Below are positions 47,001 through 64,000 of a stretch of 64,000 bases of DNA, piece after piece. Each line of letters begins with the position of its first letter. The stretch's first letter is position 1. The notes beneath the pieces are model-generated. The model saw only the letters and a program-made list of their open reading frames with translations, searched no databases and was not told where the DNA came from. The stretch is from Pomacea canaliculata (Eukaryota; Mollusca; Gastropoda; Architaenioglossa; Ampullariidae): the NCBI RefSeq assembly GCF_003073045.1, contig NC_037600.1, positions 13,721,188 to 13,785,187 of the forward strand, given 5' to 3'. The translations under genes and the position numbers were made by a program.

Positions 47001-47583
47001 CAACCTGCTCCACTGTAGCAGCCAGAACAACGGCCCCAACCGACGATGGGCCCTCGCTATAGCCTACAACCGCGCCGACAATGACCCCGTGATCGAGCAT
47101 CACCACCCCAAGTATACAAAACTGGATAAGGTTAGAATTTTCTGCTTAGCATTGAATGAACGAATCAATCTGCGGTTGTATCTCGGACAGAACATTTCTT
47201 GTAAAAATGACAATTTTATAACTGTCTGTGAGGAAACAGGGATACGCAATTTCTTCCGACACTAAAGAAATTTCTAGAAAACATCGTCATAGAAAAACAA
47301 GAAATATTTCTGTCATTGTTTTGTTATAATGCCGTCTCTGCAAGAATTATGGGATGTGCACACATTCTTTTAGAAGGAACAACTAGATTCATGGTGTCCA
47401 CGAAGGCCTTAAGTTCTCCACTGAGATATGTAATCTGACTGCTACACGTTTCCTCAGGTTCCCAACTCGGCCATCATGGAGACGACTGTTGACTGGGATC
47501 TGCCGTCCAAGGACATGTTCACTGGGACGAAACGCGCGGACTTCTTTGAAGAGTTGAAGAAAAATGAGCTGCAGAAAAACTGA
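43672..47583 (+). CDS. Phytanoyl-CoA dioxygenase (PhyH) family oxygenase, annotated elsewhere as L-proline 4-hydroxylase-like type
   Basis: Eight exons: 43672-43687, 44418-44499, 45054-45135, 45882-45973, 46119-46210, 46434-46563, 46979-47130, 47458-47583. About 256 residues if the junction before exon 6 is read one base shorter. The Fe(II) ligands are visible: His87 and Asp89 in [11 protein letters not shown] and His176 in [12 protein letters not shown] at 186-187 may bind the 2-oxoglutarate carboxylate. Other family marks are [19 protein letters not shown] and [11 protein letters not shown]. Such enzymes couple 2-oxoglutarate decarboxylation to hydroxylation; the substrate cannot be read from sequence. 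Exon 1 contributes only MPALT. The ATG at 43617 would be out of frame, so 43672 was chosen. The gene follows ACTR5 by about 1 kb on the same strand. Confidence 0.85.
43980..44007. repeat. Poly-A run in intron 1 of the PhyH-family gene
   Basis: Twenty-eight consecutive A, with no retroelement body recognised upstream. Confidence 0.9.
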
Positions 47584-48058
47584 AAAATTCGAACTTGGAA
47601 AAACTCGCGTTGTAATACTTGGAGATAATCATCTGGTCTAATGTACCTGCCAACTCTTCTCCTACTACAATGAAACTTGATTTGTGATGAAAGCTTTCTT
47701 TTCTTATTAAACGATGGCAGAGAGGAACCCACTGTGGAAGCGTTTGGCACGAACTCCTTTGGTATCCGATTTTTTCGAATCTATTTTTTTTTTAAATGCC
47801 ATCTGAAAAGAATGTGTTGTCTGGATACGGTTATATGCCAGTTAAAATGTAATTTTGTCGTGCCCTCACACGGACGTCAGTGCTGTAACCACTCGGCTAT
47901 CACAAAAACATGTGTGTGTGTGCGCGCGCGTACGTGGATGATTGAGCATGAATGCGTTTTGCAAGTACGCATGCGTGTTTGTATTGTGTGTATGTTCAAA
48001 CCATTCCACAACAAATAGAGTCGCTCTCTGTAAAATCGCAAAGTTTATACATCTGCAG

Positions 48059-48064
48059 AATAAA
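48059..48064 (+). terminator. Candidate poly(A) signal of the plus-strand PhyH gene
   Basis: This AATAAA lies about 475 bases after the stop codon at 47581-47583 and about 215 bases before the convergent PHYHD1-type stop. An ATTAAA at about 47,706 is an alternative. The 3' UTRs of the two genes may overlap. Confidence 0.3.
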
Positions 48065-48276
48065 AGAGCACATTTCATACAGTTCTGAGGTAGCATGAAC
48101 ATTATACGAGTAAAATGTTATGATACCATTAAAATCTGACTACAAGGGTAACATAGATAAACACATAGATAACAAGTAACAATCACAGGAATGAACATTA
48201 GATATCTCTGTACAGGAGAGTGATGATACAAACAACGGAAGTATGTATTTTGCGAGTGTTCCATTTTACATTGTTA

Positions 48277-54036
<5,760 letters not shown>

Positions 54037-54640
54037 TTTAAAGCAGCTGTCGATTTTAATCCGACTGGTGAAGCGTGCGATCTAGGTCACATCACATAAG
54101 CGTTTGAGTTAAATGGTGGGAATCAGGTTGCAGGCCTGGATGTCGTAAAGCTACAGTGTTGACCTAGATCAGGAGATTATTTTACAAGATGTAAACGTGG
54201 AACTTTATCGCAGTAGCAACTGCAGCCATCTGACCACAATTTCAAGGGAAATAACTTCCAGAGGAAATAAATGGACGAGACTCGAAAGTCAAACGAGTTG
54301 CGTCCCTTGAAAGCCCATGTCTCCTGTGACCGTTGTCTAGCGTCTAAAGTTTATTGGGTGCGTTGGGAAGTCTTTGATGCATCATCCTGAAAAATCATAC
54401 AAAGACTGAAAGCCAGAAGTCTGGCTGTAGCATAGCAGGCATTGCAAGCTTTGAAAGGAAACCCAGAGGCGCGCTGTTAAAATAATCAACATTGTGCGAC
54501 TTTGTCTTGTTCCGTGCGATGTTGTAGAGCTGCCGAAACTCGAACCCTGCCCGCAAGTGTTCAAGACGCCCCGCCCCCGCCACCCTTCCACAATCCCGCC
54601 CACCCAGATCTTGTGCAGTTCCTTGTTTTGCTAGTTTTTT
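54037..54640 (-). promoter_or_regulatory. Upstream region of PHYHD1 with a small GC-rich patch
   Basis: Directly upstream of the PHYHD1 start the DNA is mixed. At about 54,565-54,605 a C-rich block (GCCCCGCCCCCGCC, then CCCGCCCACCC) stands out from the AT-rich surroundings and resembles Sp1/KLF-type GC boxes. No TATA box is evident. The regulatory role is inference. Confidence 0.25.
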
Positions 54641-55552
54641 GGATGGTATTGATGATGGCCATCTGTCGGACTCAGAATTACACCAGGCTGAGGCAACCAT
54701 TTGCACGAGTCCCGGTGTGCATGCATGAGTGCGTTTTTGCGTGAATGATATGCTTGAGTGAGAGAGCGAACCAGCTCATGCAACGGTTTTTCATCTTTTT
54801 CCATGCGTGTGACCTAGTCAACAGATTTTGATTTTCCTCTCCACCCTCATTCTACATGAACTGTACCTCCTTCAGCATGCTTATTATATCTGACATCACA
54901 CGATTTTATTGAATATGCTACCCCTTTAACAGCTTTTTATTGCAATATAAAATATCAGTGGTAGAGGCGGGCACCATTATATACCAGCCTAGCGGATTAA
55001 ACATACTCGCACTCATAGAGTGATAAAATCCTGCATGAGTGGGTATCACCTCATTTCATGTCCACCCTCAGACGCCACTACAATGTGACCCGTCGTCAAT
55101 GCGTTTATGGACTTCTATCCGATTTTAGAACAGTTCATGGACTTTAATAATCCAACAGAAGTCTACGACTGCATATAAGTGTGTGGGACAACTTGGTGGT
55201 GGATGAGTGGAAGGGGTGGTGTAAGAGGAAGGATTCCATAATCCATTGCATGATCTCTTCTGTTTAATAATCTTTTCTAGAATATATTCCATAAAATAAT
55301 AACATCTAAACAGTATCTGAATATTCTGAAAGCAATGCCCGCGTTATTAACGACATTTTCTTAGATGTTCACACATGTAGGAAGTCTGTAGGAGCCAGAG
55401 TGAATCATTTCTTTTTTAGTACAGTTGTGTGCCGGAATAGTGGTAAGTGGCAGACTACTGACTGACTCTGTTGTCATTGCACAATGAGGCGACACACTGA
55501 CACAAGTGCCACGAGACAAGATCTCGGCCAGTGACCTTACCATTCTAGCTGC

Positions 55553-55587
<35 letters not shown>

Positions 55588-55950
55588 GAAGTGAGTATTT
55601 CTCCATAAAGTTGTCAGGCCATCCTATAGACACTACACAAATCATAAGCTAGATGGTTTGTGTATCTAATAAGAACTAATTAAGTTTATAACATGCACTA
55701 TTCACGACATTTGTTGTTTTCAATTCAAGAACCACTTACAAATAATAAAATCCGAAAATACGAAAAAAAGTGACGGTTACACTCACACTCACACACTGAA
55801 AGTATGATTTCAGATATATTTGATCGAAAAGTGCTTCCACCTTGTAGTGATTTAGCATCTTGTGGGAAAGGGGCAATGAAAAGAGAACCATGTGTTCTCC
55901 CCCCTGTCCCTCCCCCCATGTCAGGCTCCATGACGGACCAGGTGTCGCAG
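54640..55950. other. Intergenic sequence
   Basis: No supported gene was found. It contains a CAA trinucleotide repeat (55,552-55,587); the open frame with a valine run on the minus strand comes from that repeat. Confidence 0.5.
55552..55587. repeat. CAA trinucleotide microsatellite
   Basis: About twelve perfect CAA units, ending in AAG. Confidence 0.9.
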
Positions 55951-55964
55951 GCAGAATGCGGGTG

Positions 55965-56065
55965 AGACGAGATGTGGAGCCAAGACCTTGCGCATCGTTG
56001 TTGAGGGCGCGCGGCGACGAGCAAGCGTCTTACAGCCAGGTTGTCGGACCGCCCCGACACTGACA
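55965..56065 (-). mobile_element. Decayed tRNA-derived SINE, inverted copy
   Basis: Read on the minus strand it begins GGGGCGGTCCG, passes GTAAGACGCTTGC, and ends near GGTCTTGGCTCCACATCTCG. Order and spacing follow the SINE at 15,838 (GGGCGGTCCG, GGTTAGCGCTTTC, CTGGGTTGAGCTCTCG). Boxes A and B are heavily mutated. Confidence 0.35.
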
Positions 56066-56243
56066 CAAATTTAGAACGCAAGCTTTTATACCGCTGGTGT
56101 ATGCATATGAATGAGTGCACTCGACATTGGACAAAGCTTACGCGCACTTCGCCTCGGCTAAGCCCCGCCCACCTGCCTGCGTCACGTAGGGAGTGTTGAG
56201 CGTTTGTCGAGTGTTTTGGTCTTGGACATTCGCCTTGAAAAAT

Positions 56244-56285
56244 TGTGTGTGCGAGTGTGTGTGCGTGTGTGCGTGCGAGTGTGTA

Positions 56286-56369
<84 letters not shown>

Positions 56370-56421
56370 CGTGCGAGTGTGTGTGCGAATGTGTGTGTGC
56401 GAGTGTGTGTGAGAGAGAGAG
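56244..56421. repeat. Long interrupted GT microsatellite with GCGAG spacers
   Basis: About 180 bases of GT dinucleotides are broken at quasi-regular intervals by GCGAG or GCGTGCGAG, and it ends in a GA run. The 154- and 136-residue open frames here are only translations of the repeat. Confidence 0.95.
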
Positions 56422-56499
56422 AGAAGGGTGAACCGAGAGAGGCAAACAAAGGCACAGTCACACAGGACTTAATAGAGAAGAAAACGAGAGGCAAGCACG

Positions 56500-56535
56500 C
56501 ACACACACTCTCTCTCTCACACACACACACACACT
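56500..56535. repeat. CA/CT microsatellite
   Basis: Short CA and CT runs (CACACACAC, TCTCTCTC, then CACACACAC) follow the GT array by about 80 bases and complement it in composition. Confidence 0.8.
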
Positions 56536-56659
56536 TACTATCACACACAAGTAGTGTACCCCTCTATCAACACTCTTTCACCAACAAATGCGAAATTATC
56601 GTCATAGATCCTTTTCAGTGTACTTCAACCTCAACCTTTACTCGAAGCCACTGTTAAAT

Positions 56660-58480
56660 TTTTTTTTATTGCATTTGTCTCAGAGCAGCTTCACCGTTTT
56701 CTTGCTTTTGCAAAGGAGTGCAACATGATGTTCCCTACTGCTTGTAAAGAAAGAAGTGAACTATTTAAAGGAGGTTCAAGTGTCACAAAAAGTTGATGAG
56801 TTCTGCCTGGTTCACCCCCCTCCACTCAAAAAAATGAAAGAAAGAAAGGACTCAGAATAAATGTTGGTTACGTTTGTTTGAAGGTTTTTCAGACTCTGTT
56901 TTTCCTAATTTCTTTTGCTTCCTCTTATTTCTGTTACTCTTAAAATAGTAAACATGTGGAGGACAAAATTCTGGAGACTGTTTAATATCGTTAATACAGA
57001 GATGGGCATTGTGAGGAAAACGCTATTTCGTCTTCTGCACTATGCCAGTCATAATTCATAAAACGATCACGTGATCACTAATGCTATCGGTTTTCTGCTT
57101 TGCGTAAATATTTACAGCTAGAGACAGGATTCGTCATCATTCGTGCGTCTGTCCTAAAAAAAAAAAAGTTCTGAGGCACTCATGTGTTTGTCATCTAGCT
57201 CAAATTATTTGCCCTTTCCTCTTAACCAGCGACCACTTGTTTATGAAGCACTTGAGCGGTTGTGACTTCTATGAAATTAACTACTTAATTACCCATCAAA
57301 GTAAGCGTCCAGACCCCAGTCGTGACAGCTTATCGCCAGCACGAAATACACTTCTACTTGTATTGCTATATTCGTCGCTTGTCTATGAAAATCGAGGTCC
57401 TCCTACAGACCACGACTCACATTCAGTCTAGGAAGCTGTTGACAATGACACTTTAGGAAGTCATTGCCTACTCAGCTGACCACGTGATCGCTTCATGAAC
57501 TTGTTAGGGTGCAATATCGTCTTCCTATGGTTAAAGGCCAACCCGAGTCAATCATAAAGGTTGGTGGCAGAATACAAGAGTTGTTAATTTGACGCAAAAT
57601 GGGTTAAAATGTTTGTAGAGAAGCAAACATGACTGACTAATTTCTAACTTGTAAGGTTTCTAATTTTTAACTTTTAAGATCATTAAAGACAGCAGTCCAT
57701 GTGGGATCTTCCAGTACATGCTGATGAGGCGTTACCAGTAAAGTCTGCTTACTTTTGTGACCTCCCAAGTAATAATATCATGACTTCCATCTCACAACTA
57801 GATTGATGAGAATGTCAACATTCAAGGCCTTAAATCGGAAGGCGAGTTATTAACTCAGATTTGAAGAGTATCTTTTAAGAACAAACTCATTCGCCTGAAA
57901 ATAATACTATACTCCGGTTCGGCTTTAACTTGTCGAAGCTTTATGTTTCGTGCATCTTGCATGGCTAATCTTACCGTTGGCCACGTTAGCGGGCGTTGGG
58001 TCTGTGGTTGAGGTTATTGACGCGAAAGAAGGAAGAAAGAGATAAGATTCACAACCAATTGGAAGGATGAACGGGGGATAGCAGGGAACCCTATAGCCAC
58101 AATGAAACCCGATATCCTTTGAGAATGAAGCTTTCTGACACAGAACGTCGAGATATGCAAGGAGACCCCACCATTAGACCACAAAGCCTCATGCAGGTTT
58201 CACGTGACTCAGATAAGTTAGGTGAAAGCTTTTTCTGAGGCAGGAGGGAGAGGAGAAAGAGAAGAGGAAAAGTGATAGATGACAAAAGAAAGAAAAAAAA
58301 AAGAGAGAGAGATAGGAGTGATGGGCTGAAAGAAATAACGAGAAAGTCCGGTGCCCCATCAGTCTACAATTTAACGGTCGTCACCAGGTTAGACAGCAGA
58401 CGTTGGATTACAGAGCCAGTAGTCATTAGACAACAGATGCAATCAGGTCTGGACACCGCTAGACAGCTGAGACAGGACGC
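56660..58480. other. Intergenic sequence without a supported gene
   Basis: Open frames are short and lack splice or protein context. At 58,060-58,200, read on the minus strand, GTGGTCTAATGGTGGGGTC looks box A-like, but no matching box B could be placed, so no element is called. Confidence 0.45.
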
Positions 58481-58488
58481 TTACCCCT

Positions 58489-58545
58489 GATTTCCCCACT
58501 TTGCCCACGGGGGTAAGGAATTACCCTCGCTTCATAACTGCTGCT
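58489..58545. mobile_element. Solo end related to the MITE at 4112-4392
   Basis: TTTCCCCACTTTGCCC, then TACCCTCGCTTCATAACT, parallels the right end of the first element (TTACCCATGTTGCCC, then TACCCTCACTTCATAACT). No partner inverted end was found nearby. Confidence 0.4.
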
Positions 58546-58934
58546 CCAAAACAGAACAGCACCAGAAATAAATATAAAGCTTTGCACTACAAGCTGCAAA
58601 TCATCTGTAACATTATTGACATTATTTAACGCCCCATAAACGAACCGAAAAGACCTAGCAGATGGAGCGGAGAGGAACTGCTAAGAAACAAACGTAGAGC
58701 TTTTTCTGCCCGGTAAACAATTAATTAAAAAAAAACCAACAACTCAAAAGCATTAAATGCTGGGGTGGGGTAGGGGGAACAGGAGGGGTCGCTTGTTTGG
58801 TGTCATGAGAGTTTCATACACTCGCTTTGTTTTTACATCTCAGAGTGCCTCTGCTCAAAACTGTCGAGGATGCTTCCAGATGTGACATTAGCTGTAAATC
58901 TCCAAAAACTCATGACGAATGTGTAACAGTCCTT

Positions 58935-58954
58935 AAAAAAAAAAAAAAAAAAAA
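58935..58954. repeat. Poly-A run
   Basis: About 20 consecutive A in otherwise unannotated intergenic DNA. Confidence 0.85.
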
Positions 58955-59502
58955 CAAAGACTAAAAACGAGCGAACAGAAGCGCTGAAGTTGCAGGCTAC
59001 AAATCTTCTTGGCTAATTTGGGAACCGTGCGTGCAGCTGGTGTTCGAGTGCGGGTGTGGCTGGAAACGTTGGCTGATCTACGTCCTCGTCACGTAAATCA
59101 CAGAGTCAGCTGTCAGCTGTCAGCATCTCGCAGTGCACGGCCTGGGGAGAGATTCTCGAATCCTTTATTATTTTGCCTTCAAATCGATAGATACATAAAC
59201 TAAAATAAAATGAAACTAGAGAAAAAAAAAAAAAACAGAGAAAGAAGAAGACGAAGGAATGAACAAATAAACAGTAGCAAAAACAAATAAATGAACAAAC
59301 ATAAACAAGCAAATAAAAAATTCACTGTCTTTTCCGCCATCTTCTTTGTGACTCTCTCGGTGACATTCCTCAGATTTGGGCCTCTTCGATTCCATTCACC
59401 TATAAATCTCTTCCTCCTCCTCGCCATCTGCGGGGCTGTTCGAGTTGTTGTGTGTGTAATATGTCGTGCGCGTGCAAGGTTAGTGCACGTTCGTCATATT
59501 AC

Positions 59503-59559
59503 AACAAACAAACAAACAAACAAACAAACAACAAACAAACAAACAAACAAACAAACAAA
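59503..59559. repeat. CAAA tetranucleotide microsatellite
   Basis: About fourteen CAAA units with one unit shortened to CAA near the middle, which splits the array in two phases. Confidence 0.95.
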
Positions 59560-60319
59560 TATGCTTGTCGTTTCAATGACCGCCATGTTTTTTTGTTCTG
59601 TCTCTCGGGGCTTCTATTACTGTTTTATTTCTCCCATAAATTTTGATCGCTTGGCTTGGGTGGGTTGTGATTAGGTTTACAATGAACGGATGGACATAAT
59701 TTTTGATTTACCTGATTGATCTTTGAATGTATGAAGAAATACGGGGCCAGCAGTTTTAGTCAGGCGAAATCTCTAACGTGGGAAAGTTACTTTGCTAGTT
59801 GGGTGTAAGGGTGGAGGAAACCTTGCAACGGGACAGTGCATGCGACTGGTTGCGATGGTTACACATTATACACCTCCACGTCCTCTTGGGAAAGAAGAAG
59901 AAAAAACTGGAAAAACCTGTCCTTGTGGAGAGGAAGCACCTTGCTGCTGTGACCTTAGATGGTAATTGTTGACATCACTGATGTAAAACGACTGGATAGA
60001 CGACTATAGTAGTGGAGCTTGAAGCTGTATTATTAAGTCATGTAAACAAACATGGGAATGCCTTCTCGGTTCTGAGGTGGAAATAAATCTGAAGTATTTT
60101 AAGAAAAAAAAATATGCAACGTTGATAGTTTGGTGAAAATTAAAAAAAGACACAGCGACAGAGAATTCCCGACTTTGAGAGAGAAGTAATCGTCCAGGAG
60201 TACCAACATGGCGGCTAGAAGGCTTCAAGCAGAACCAGCAACGGTCCACTGACTAGTTTCACATCAGTGGTTGGCACCCAAGACTCCTGTCGTTTGCTGT
60301 TTGTTTAGTGTTAGCAGTT

Positions 60320-60530
60320 TTAGCTACCAAGTTCTGCTTGTAGGTTTGGACACTTTGTTCTGTTTGTAATTTAAATATCAGGCTCAGTAACCAAACTATG
60401 TGTTTGAGATGTTTTTAAGGCTGTTTTTCCCTAGCCAGGGTTACAATGTTTTGTTACCAGGCTGCCCCTCACTAACCCGGCGATGTGTTTGTAGATTTAG
60501 TTGCCAGGCTCTGTGTTTCTGTTCATTCAA
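60320..60530. repeat. Degenerate tandem repeat, period roughly 55-65 bp
   Basis: Related segments recur in the same orientation: TTTTAGCTACCAAGTTCTGC, CTCAGTAACCAAACTATGTG, TTTTGTTACCAGGCTGCCCC, and ATTTAGTTGCCAGGCTCTGT. Each is followed by TGTTTGTAGATTT-like sequence. About four copies are diverged from one another. Confidence 0.5.
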
Positions 60531-60879
60531 CCGTGACTGATCTGAGCGTGTCTCTGCATTGTTCATGCACAGCAAAGTCCGTTAGTTTGTACAAGGTCCG
60601 TACAATGACAGCGGCGTCTGGGGAGTGAATCATAGTTTGTCTGTACACGACACAGTCGTCTTTTATACATCATATTCTTAAGGACCCTGCCCATTCTCTC
60701 TCTCTCACACACACACACGTATGCACGCACTCAAGCAGTCCAGTCAATGTTTCTCATAAATAAAGCAGAGTGTGGCAATGCGTTTTTATGGCGGTCCTTG
60801 AAATCTTAATGCAAGTCCATATCCTTCGTTCGATCCTTATTAAATTTGGTAGAAAATTTCTGTCGATTATGGTTCGGCC

Positions 60880-61085
60880 TCCTTAAAGAGAGATAGATGG
60901 AGAAGAAAGTTATATAGGGTGGAGAGAGGGTGAAGACAGGTAGGGTGGGAGACAAAGATTGGAGATAGATGTAGGGTGGAGAAAGATATATATGGTGGAG
61001 AGAGACAGGATGCAGAGAGGTGAAGACAGTGAAGAGAGTTTGGAAAAATCGAAGTGGAAAGCGAGAAAGAAAGTATAAGGAGAAA
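60880..61085. repeat. Purine-rich degenerate repeat of GGTGGAGA-like words
   Basis: GGGTGGAGAGAGGGTGAAGA, GGGTGGGAGACAAAGA, GGGTGGAGAAAGATATAT and GGTGGAGAGAGACAGG recur at 30-40-base spacing on a strand that is almost all purine. Confidence 0.7.
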
Positions 61086-61308
61086 GTGGACATGGCGATT
61101 AATAATACTTTTTTAAAAATTCAAATGTCGCCTCATCGGTACAGATATTGGACACGCCCGGAAATACTTCAGTCGTTAGGTGACGTCACAGAAATGTCTT
61201 TCATATTGGAGCTGGGCGTGAGCACTTTACATTTGCTCTCTCTACGTGCCTTCCACGACCTTAGGTGATGTTATCTCTCCTTCCAGCCTCCTTCTTTCAA
61301 TAAAAGCG

Positions 61309-61329
61309 TCAAAAAAAAAAAAAAAAAAA
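61309..61329. repeat. Poly-A run
   Basis: About 21 A directly after AATAAAAGCGTC. An AATAAA followed within ten bases by poly-A could be a processed retrocopy end, but no gene body is recognisable upstream. Confidence 0.8.
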
Positions 61330-62403
61330 TGATGACGATGAAGCAGGTAAATGCCGCCATTTGTAAGACCTCCATTGCGCATGCGCTTTCCTGAATTTAA
61401 ACACAGCAACATAAGACATGCAATCTGTCGCAGGACTCACTCACTGTGTATTCCTTGGCGACCACAAGGTTCCACTTCCTATTCTAGTGACACAGTTTAA
61501 ACATTAGGTAAGCTTGTGATAGCGAGCTTTATATCTCCTTCTCGCGTATCATTCATCAAACGCTTCCTACGACCTCATACATGACCCAAGCAACATGCCA
61601 TTCTTTTCTGCACCACCTCTTCTTAGATAAAGATCATTAATAAATTAACCCACACCTATGTAATCTTTATGTTTGGATTTTTAGGGGTCGGAGGTAGATT
61701 GTAAATATTTGAAACCTCGTCAAACATCATTCCGAACGAGATTAGAAACGAAGAAACGTGTGTAGAAAATATTTCTTTTCCCATTTTTCTTTTCGGTCTG
61801 AGTTTTATCCAAGCTTGTTTGGTTTACAGCTTTCCCCCCATCAGTCTATCTTACAGACATTACCTTAACACTTCTAGCTCCTGATGTGAAGAACTGTGAT
61901 TCCGAATAGAATAACGGAAACGGTTTTTGAATTTCTTTTATATCTGATGCATTTCCATATTATAAGTATGGCCAAACCAGTAAGAAATTGAACAAAAATA
62001 AATAAAATAAAAAAAAGTACTGAGACAGGTGTGTAATAGATGCAATACACCGACATAACCATTTTCGTCCACAGAATCTTTCCCTCAGCTACTATGTCTA
62101 CTCCCTTGACTTTTACATATTTCTTCTTCATTTTCAGTGGTGTCTGTTATTATTGTTATTAGTGTTAGCGGCCACGAAGCTGCAGCACCTCTGAAAAGGC
62201 GCCCTTGTATGCGGAGACACGGAGTGTCTAAACTTTGAGCAACGTGAATACGCTTAATGCGCAGGTGAGGTTGCAGGGTGCAAAGGTCGAACATTAAGGT
62301 GCAAACGTCTCCGCCTGTCGTTGTGAGCGTCGGGTGTGAGTCAGCCGTCTTGTGTCAGGTGTGTTTGTGGTCAGGATGTCTCAAATTTGAATTGTAGATG
62401 AAA

Positions 62404-62740
62404 TAAGAGTTTTTATTGGAGGTGGAAGGATGGAAAAAGAGCTGTCTAAAGGAAACTGCAGAAAAACGGAGATTGGAATCAGGAGAAAAGGAAAGAAAGA
62501 CAAAAAGAAAAGAAAAAGTAAAGAGAGAGAGAATAAAAGGAAAAAGAATAAAGGAGAGAGCTGTAGAAAGAAATAGAATTAAAAATACAATGAAACAGAG
62601 ACAAATAAACTTGATATACAAAAAAGAAAAAAATCGATATATATATAAAGAGATAGAAATAAATCCAGGTATACAAAACGAAGGAGAAGGAGGACAGACA
62701 GAAAGACAGACATACAGAGAGAAAGAAAGGTGATTATTTT
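62404..62740. repeat. Long polypurine tract
   Basis: About 300 bases are mostly A and G on the plus strand (GAAAGAAAGACAAAAAG-type sequence) with only scattered pyrimidines. The 142-residue minus-strand frame rich in Phe, Leu and Ser is the translation of the complementary polypyrimidine strand and not a gene. Confidence 0.85.
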
Positions 62741-64000
62741 TCACACAGGCGGCAGAGTTATGCCTAGACACCAACCTGACCACGATGCCAGGTCTCGCCC
62801 ACAGTGTAATGGGATCATGTCTCAGTCACTGTAAACAATCACCTGACGATAAAATACCATCTGGCGTGTCTCTCCCCCCTTCTCTCTCTCTGTCACACAC
62901 ACACAGTTTATACATATACCACAGAGACGTAGTGAGCTTGTTGCGACTGAGGTAAGTCTTGTAGTCTGGACTTCCATCACTGGGAGTGGCATGTGATGTG
63001 GTGACTATTTCTTACACAACACTGATAATCAAACATGTGACGGGGAGAAAAAGTGTAAAAAATCTAACGAAGGGAAAGTGGGGAGAAGCCGGTTTGAAAC
63101 GCATCCCCTCTGATGACGAGAACAGAACCGTTTGGAGAAAAAAAAAACAGATTTGCAAATGTTTCTTAAAGATGCTGAAAATACTGAGTAAAAATGGAGA
63201 AGGGACTGACTAAGACAGATACCTCCTTACCGTGGATTTTTAAAGGGATTTTTTTCCCCCTGACAGTTGCTCTGATGCGCTTGTTGTTCATGGATGACTA
63301 GAATGAAGATGCTCTCCCTATGAAAAGATATTTTCGGGATTTTCTTTTTAAGATTGCAATTCTCGATTTAACTGATGTCGCACACCTTTAAGGTGAATAT
63401 AATCTCGCTTCAACGTAGTTTTGAAAACAAAATATCAAAAATAAAAGCAGCTTATGTTATGTTTTTGCATATGTGAGAGTTTTTCCAGTCAAGATTTTGC
63501 TCGGGGTTTGGGAACCAACGAGCAGGTAGGTGGCAGGATGGAGGGATTCGAGAGGGACGATCACGAAAGGAGGAAAAAAAACCAACCCAAAGAAAAACAA
63601 AATGTATAGAAAGAAAAATACATAGATATGCAAGCAAAGAAAGAGATACTTTGGATGAAAGATAAACACACGCACACACAACTATGCAAGCACACGACAC
63701 ACCCAACAGACACATACACAGGCGCACACATACAGACGTACACACATACACGTGCGCAGAACGAATAAACAAACAAGCCTGAAGGGAAGAGGGTGGGGCC
63801 CGGATGCCTCGTAGCAAAAATAGTCCTCATTAGGAGGTAGAGTCTGAGGGCTGGCCTCTCACCAGACCCAGGCCTGTCTACAGGACTGGCTAGATTACTA
63901 GTGACAGAAAGAAAAAAAAACGAGATGAGAAGATTGAGGACTAGGAGTAAACTCTGTGTGTGTGTGTGAGAGAGAGAGACAGACTTTCAGGCATTAAATC
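62741..64000. other. Intergenic sequence with minor CA and GT/GA repeats
   Basis: No gene is supported. A CA-rich stretch lies at 63,660-63,760, and GT then GA dinucleotides lie at 63,955-63,980. The minus-strand open frames between 63,450 and 63,830 are Cys/Val-rich by-products of the CA stretch. Confidence 0.5.

Noticed and set aside
56138-56657. Open frames of 136 and 154 residues rich in Cys/Val or His/Thr
   Set aside because: They are translations of the GT/CA microsatellite in both directions.
58060-58200. Possible second tRNA-like SINE on the minus strand
   Set aside because: Only a box A-like string (GTGGTCTAATGG) was found; no convincing box B at normal spacing.
62355-62783. 142-residue Phe/Leu/Ser-rich frame on the minus strand, like a membrane protein
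   Set aside because: It is the complement of a polypurine tract; the apparent hydrophobicity is a composition effect.

Overview
The window looks like nuclear DNA of a mollusc, probably a gastropod. The evidence is intron-rich genes with canonical splice sites, AT-rich introns, tRNA-derived SINEs, non-LTR retrotransposon ends, MITEs and simple repeats, and proteins of animal type: an actin-related protein 5, two phytanoyl-CoA dioxygenase family proteins, a secreted C1q-domain protein and a dsRBD/R3H protein resembling NF-kappa-B-repressing factor. The gastropod call is inference; no species can be named from sequence alone.

Layout. 1-5,100: AT-rich sequence with a promoter-like CRE/ETS patch near 930, probably the 5' end and long first intron of the next gene. 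5,123-14,992 (+): a 12-coding-exon NKRF-like gene (about 1,363 aa) with a Gly/Arg-rich repeat region, two dsRBD-like segments and an R3H-like C-terminus. 15,600-18,700: SINE copies, a THAP-like start, and a P-loop NTPase gene or gene remnant. 19,200-19,480: a degenerate GGGCCAA-type repeat. 20,496-22,100 (+): a two-exon secreted C1q-domain gene. 22,100-27,660: gene-poor, with a LINE reverse-transcriptase fragment. 27,774-31,597 (+): a 7-exon gene for a secreted 255-aa protein that I do not recognise, with a TATA box and Pro/Tyr repeats; one intron holds a whole 421-bp terminal-inverted-repeat element. 32,600-32,841: a LINE 3' end. 34,311-42,631 (+): ACTR5 in 18 exons. 43,672-47,583 (+): a PhyH-family dioxygenase in 8 exons. 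48,277-54,036 (-): a PHYHD1-type dioxygenase in 10 exons, tail to tail with the previous gene. 54,040-64,000: no convincing gene; simple repeats, purine-rich tracts and decayed SINE/MITE pieces.

How the genes relate. ACTR5 (INO80 chromatin remodelling) and the NKRF-like gene (RNA or nuclear role) are housekeeping types. The two PhyH enzymes are Fe(II)/2-oxoglutarate oxygenases with intact metal ligands and form a convergent pair. The C1q gene, the unknown secreted gene and the NTPase locus look more lineage-specific.

Quality note. Four otherwise intact gene models each need a one-base indel call, mostly in short homopolymers (near 7,946, 39,919, 46,434 and 53,455); the NTPase locus has a fifth near 17,258. 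This pattern is most simply explained by residual assembly errors, and automated gene models may be broken at these points.
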